This document shows positions 4,474-6,201 of a stretch of 6,201 nucleotides of DNA, piece after piece. Numbering within the stretch: position 1 is the first letter of the stretch; every line of letters begins with the position of its first letter. The notes below the pieces were generated by a model. It had not been told where the DNA came from and did no database searches. It saw only the letters and a program-made list of their open reading frames with translations. The position numbers and the translations under genes are program-made. Source of the DNA: Oscillospiraceae bacterium (GTDB lineage: Bacteria; Bacillota; Clostridia; Oscillospirales; Acutalibacteraceae); the NCBI GenBank assembly GCA_902766855.1, contig CACXFE010000152.1, forward strand, positions 1 to 6,201, in the 5' to 3' direction.

Positions 4474-5108
4474 TTCCTGCACTCCTTTACAATGGCAACG
4501 GCTTCCCGTGTTAAGGCTTCGATTTCATCAAATTTTCCCGCGGTGATTTTATCGCCCGGCACCATCCAACTGCCGCCGCAGGCGAACACGGCTTTGCAGG
4601 CGAGATAGTCCCCGATATTGCCGGTATGAATGCCGCCGGTAGGCATAAAGCGCACTTTGGTATAGGGGGCGGACATGGCCTTGATCATGTTCACGCCGCC
4701 CGCCGCCTCAGCCGGGAAAAATTTCAGATAAGTAAGCCCTAACGAGAGATTGGTTTCAATTTCGCTGGGGGTGCAAACACCGGGGATGATGGTGATCCCT
4801 TTTTGAAGGCAATGCTTCACAACTTCCGGGTTGGTGCCGGGGCTTACCACGGCCGCCGCACCCGCGGCGATGGCTTTGTCTGCCTGTTCCGGGGTCAATA
4901 CGGTGCCGGCCAGGATCAAAAAATCGGGGAAATGCTGTGCGATCAGGCGGATGGCTTCTTCTGCCGCATCGGTACGGAAAGTGACTTCCGCCGCGCAAAG
5001 TCCGCCGTTTTTCAGCGCCTGAGCGAGCGGAACCGCGTCTTTGGCGTGATCGATTTTGATGACCGGGATCACACCGAGTGTTTGGATTTTTTCAATCAGT
5101 TGATTCAT
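4470..5108 (-). CDS. kdgA: KDPG/KHG aldolase (bifunctional Eda-type)
   Basis: A class I aldolase of the Eda family that splits 2-keto-3-deoxy-6-phosphogluconate into pyruvate and glyceraldehyde-3-phosphate, often also acting on 4-hydroxy-2-oxoglutarate. At 212 aa it is full length and forms a single TIM barrel. Key residues are visible: Glu41 and Arg45 in AAEVTFRT, the Schiff-base Lys129 in YLKFFPAEAAGG, the phosphate-binding loop FMPTGGI (154-160), and SPGTNPE (89-95). The ATG has AAGGGG at 7-base spacing and lies about 30 bases below a good promoter (5144-5172). First gene of the kdgA-kdgK operon. In Bacillota this pair ends the breakdown of glucuronate, galacturonate, pectin or unsaturated uronates, but no upstream pathway gene is in the window. 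The divergent AraC-type gene is the probable regulator. The gene symbol eda would be equally valid. Confidence 0.94.
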   Translation of the reverse strand: MNQLIEKIQTLGVIPVIKIDHAKDAVPLAQALKNGGLCAAEVTFRTDAAEEAIRLIAQHFPDFLILAGTVLTPEQADKAIAAGAAAVVSPGTNPEVVKHCLQKGITIIPGVCTPSEIETNLSLGLTYLKFFPAEAAGGVNMIKAMSAPYTKVRFMPTGGIHTGNIGDYLACKAVFACGGSWMVPGDKITAGKFDEIEALTREAVAIVKECRK

Positions 5109-5143
5109 AAGATCGCCCCTTTTTATATCGTCCTCTTTTTTTC

Positions 5144-5172
5144 AGTATAAATGGTTTTATTTCTTTATTCAA
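5144..5172 (-). promoter_or_regulatory. Promoter of the kdgA-kdgK operon
   Basis: On the minus strand TTGAAT (5172-5167), a 17-base spacer, then TATACT (5149-5144). The start is expected near 5137, leaving a leader of about 29 bases with the AAGGGG ribosome binding site. No catabolite-responsive element matching the CcpA consensus is visible around it. Confidence 0.75.
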
Positions 5173-5203
5173 TTACAAAAAAGAACAGAAATATTGCAAA
5201 AAA
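5172..5203. promoter_or_regulatory. Direct-repeat candidate operator between divergent promoters
   Basis: ATTACAAAAAA (5172-5182) and ATTGCAAAAAA (5193-5203) form an 11-base direct repeat with one mismatch and a 21-base period, two helical turns. One copy abuts the kdgA -35 box and the other contains the regulator's -35 box. AraC-family proteins commonly bind such in-phase direct repeats, so this is a plausible site for the adjacent regulator. The A-tracts add a risk of chance matching. Confidence 0.45.
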
Positions 5204-5222
5204 AACCTTCGTCTGGTATAAT
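5194..5222 (+). promoter_or_regulatory. Promoter of the AraC-family regulator
   Basis: TTGCAA (5194-5199), a 17-base spacer, then consensus TATAAT (5217-5222). The start is expected near 5229, only about 16 bases before the ATG, with AAGGAG in that short leader. The -35 box overlaps one copy of the direct repeat, which would allow autorepression. Confidence 0.78.
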
Positions 5223-5244
5223 CGAGGAAGAAGGAGAGATCGTG

Positions 5245-6030
5245 ATGGAAATCGGAGTGCTTTCGGAATATATCGCATTACCCGATCAGACGGATTTTCA
5301 GATGCATTCACATACCGGGTATGAGATTTTTTGCTTTTTAGAAGGGGATGCGGACTTTATGGTGGAAGGAACGCGCTATCGCCTGACGCCGGGGGATCTG
5401 CTGCTGATGCGGCAGGGAGAATCGCACCATATTGTTTTTCGCTCCCCGGCGCCGTATTATCGCATTGTGGTTTCTTTTGCCACGCTTGCTCCGCTTGGGG
5501 CGGAGATGGAGGCGCGGTTGCTTCGCCCGTTTCGGGATCGCTCTGCCGGGGAATATAATCGGTACGCGTTTGCGGATTTTTCCGAGAAAAATCTGCGGTT
5601 TTATATGGAACGACTTGCCGCCGCGCAGGATGAGGAGCAGAAATTCTGCTTTCTTCTGCCCCTTTTGAGCGAATTGAGCGACGCATTCCCGATTCTTCGG
5701 GAAGCCAATACGGCGGAAAAGCACCATGCGATCTCATCCATTGTAGAATACATCAATTTACATGTGTGTGAGCCGCTGACGATCGAAAGGCTTTGCAAGC
5801 AGTTTTATATCAGCCGCACGCATATCAACCGCCAGTTTAAAAAAATCACCGGCGCCACGGTATGGGAATATATCACCGTGAAGCGATTGTTTTTAGCGCG
5901 GGAGCGGATGACCGCCGGCACACCGCCCACCAAGGTGTATGCCGAATGCGGTTTTCGGGATTACACCACTTTTTTCCGGGCGTACAAAAAGCATTTCCAT
6001 GCTTCTCCCCGGCAGATCGAGCGGCAATAA
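5245..6030 (+). CDS. AraC-family transcriptional regulator with cupin sensor domain
   Basis: A 261-aa regulator with the standard layout. The N-terminal AraC-type cupin (about 10-85) contains FQMHSHTGYEIFCFLEG with metal/ligand-type His21 and His23 and TPGDLLLMRQGESH. A linker of predicted helices follows. The C-terminal DNA-binding domain (about 163-258) has two HTH motifs: LTIERLCKQFYISRTHINRQFKKITG (178-203), and the second HTH ending in the family signature GFRDYTTFFRAYKKHFHASPRQ (236-257). The ATG is chosen for AAGGAG (5231-5236) at 8-base spacing; in-frame codons further upstream would lie inside the promoter. It is divergent from kdgA, and the intergenic direct repeat makes kdgAK its likely target. 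The inducer is probably a uronate breakdown intermediate, which is inference. Several close C/G-rich stretches give it a higher G+C than the integrase genes. Confidence 0.9.
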   Translation: MEIGVLSEYIALPDQTDFQMHSHTGYEIFCFLEGDADFMVEGTRYRLTPGDLLLMRQGESHHIVFRSPAPYYRIVVSFATLAPLGAEMEARLLRPFRDRSAGEYNRYAFADFSEKNLRFYMERLAAAQDEEQKFCFLLPLLSELSDAFPILREANTAEKHHAISSIVEYINLHVCEPLTIERLCKQFYISRTHINRQFKKITGATVWEYITVKRLFLARERMTAGTPPTKVYAECGFRDYTTFFRAYKKHFHASPRQIERQ

Positions 6031-6089
6031 ACGGTTAAAAAGGAAAGGAAAACATCCCACTGTGGCAAAGCATAAAAAACCGCATAAAG

Positions 6090-6119
6090 AAACCCGAGCG
6101 CCTTTCGGTGCCCGGGTTT
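6090..6119 (+). terminator. Terminator-like hairpin after the AraC regulator
   Basis: AAACCCG (6090-6096) pairs with CGGGTTT (6113-6119). The inner part GCGCC/GGTGC (6098-6102/6107-6111, one G-U) continues the stem after one A-C mismatch, with loop TTTC. The stem is strong, but the plus strand has no T-run beyond the stem. Downstream on the minus strand a loose T-rich tract follows, so it may work in both directions or mainly stop transcripts from the right. Confidence 0.6.
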
Positions 6120-6120
6120 G

Positions 6121-6201
6121 AGAGTGTCGACAAAGTCGCCCCTCTCTTGGACGGGGATGCCGCTCGCTCGAAAATCAAAGATTTTCGGCCTGCACTCTAT
6201 C
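6121..6201. repeat. Palindrome-rich intergenic element, cut by the window edge
   Basis: The last 80 bases hold nested inverted repeats: AGAGTG (6121-6126) with CACTCT (6193-6198), the palindrome GTCGAC (6126-6131), CCCC (6139-6142) with GGGG (6153-6156), and a perfect 8-bp stem CGAAAATC/GATTTTCG (6169-6176/6180-6187) with loop AAA. The pattern resembles a dispersed REP-like repeat of clostridial intergenic regions, but no second copy lies in the window. A frame on the minus strand is open here. With no recognised family and the terminator hairpin inside it, I do not call it a gene. Confidence 0.4.

Noticed and set aside
4473..4482. GTG three codons upstream as the kdgK start
   Set aside because: It falls inside the ribosome binding site sequence. 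The ATG overlapping the kdgA stop has correct spacing.
6062..6121. A 19-codon GTG-start ORF giving a basic peptide beginning MAKHKKPHKE
   Set aside because: The nearest purine-rich tract is about 13 bases upstream, too far. The 3' half is the terminator hairpin and the start is GTG. It is most likely chance.
1..6201. CRISPR array, toxin-antitoxin or defence cassette
   Set aside because: No regularly spaced repeats and no proteins of such families were found. The only tandem repeat is the 11-bp unit at the end of the integrase.

Overview
The window reads as chromosomal DNA of a Gram-positive, low-to-middle-GC bacterium of the Bacillota, most likely a clostridial-type lineage. This rests on strong AAGGAG-type ribosome binding sites, TTGACA/TATAAT-type promoters, tRNA genes with encoded CCA, U-tract terminators, an IS3-family end and Tn916/ICEBs1-type integrase architecture. 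A species cannot be named from the sequence alone. The window falls into two parts: an accessory left half (about 1-3200) and an ordinary metabolic right half (about 3200-6201).

Left half. Positions 1-86 are the right-hand end of an IS3-family insertion sequence: the last 16 transposase codons plus a terminal inverted repeat. The terminus supplies part of a -35 box to a -10 box just outside it. The resulting promoter could drive a ~90-nt RNA or a 48-residue ORF, ended by hairpin terminators at 168-207 and 334-373. A stretch without a gene follows (374-832), with a hairpin-dense, GC-richer core at 441-641. Next come three co-directional recombination genes: a 297-aa tyrosine recombinase, a 58-aa excisionase-like winged-HTH protein overlapping its end, and a second, unrelated 380-aa integrase with an arm-binding domain and its own strong promoter. 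The second integrase ends in an 11-bp tandem repeat about 100 bp from the 3' end of a tRNA-Trp gene, the usual position of an integrase at an element boundary. The sequence at that tRNA end has a gapped near-copy at 505-524. If both are attachment sites, the bounded unit of about 2.7 kb carries only recombination functions.

Right half. tRNA-Ile (CAT anticodon, probably the lysidine-type Ile2) and tRNA-Trp (CCA) lie in tandem on the minus strand, with a strong extended -10 promoter and a good terminator. Upstream on the same strand is the two-gene operon kdgA-kdgK (KDPG/KHG aldolase and 2-keto-3-deoxygluconate kinase), translationally coupled by an ATGA overlap. Together these enzymes turn KDG into pyruvate and glyceraldehyde-3-phosphate, the lower end of hexuronate/pectin breakdown. 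A divergent AraC-family regulator (cupin sensor plus two HTH motifs) shares a compact intergenic region. That region has two clear back-to-back promoters and an 11-bp direct repeat 21 bp apart, a plausible operator. The regulator is followed by a strong hairpin and by a palindrome-rich tail (6121-6201) that looks like a dispersed intergenic repeat cut by the window edge.

No CRISPR array, toxin-antitoxin pair or defence system is visible. The points most worth checking are the double-integrase module with its candidate att pair, the structured gap at 441-641, and the IS-derived hybrid promoter.
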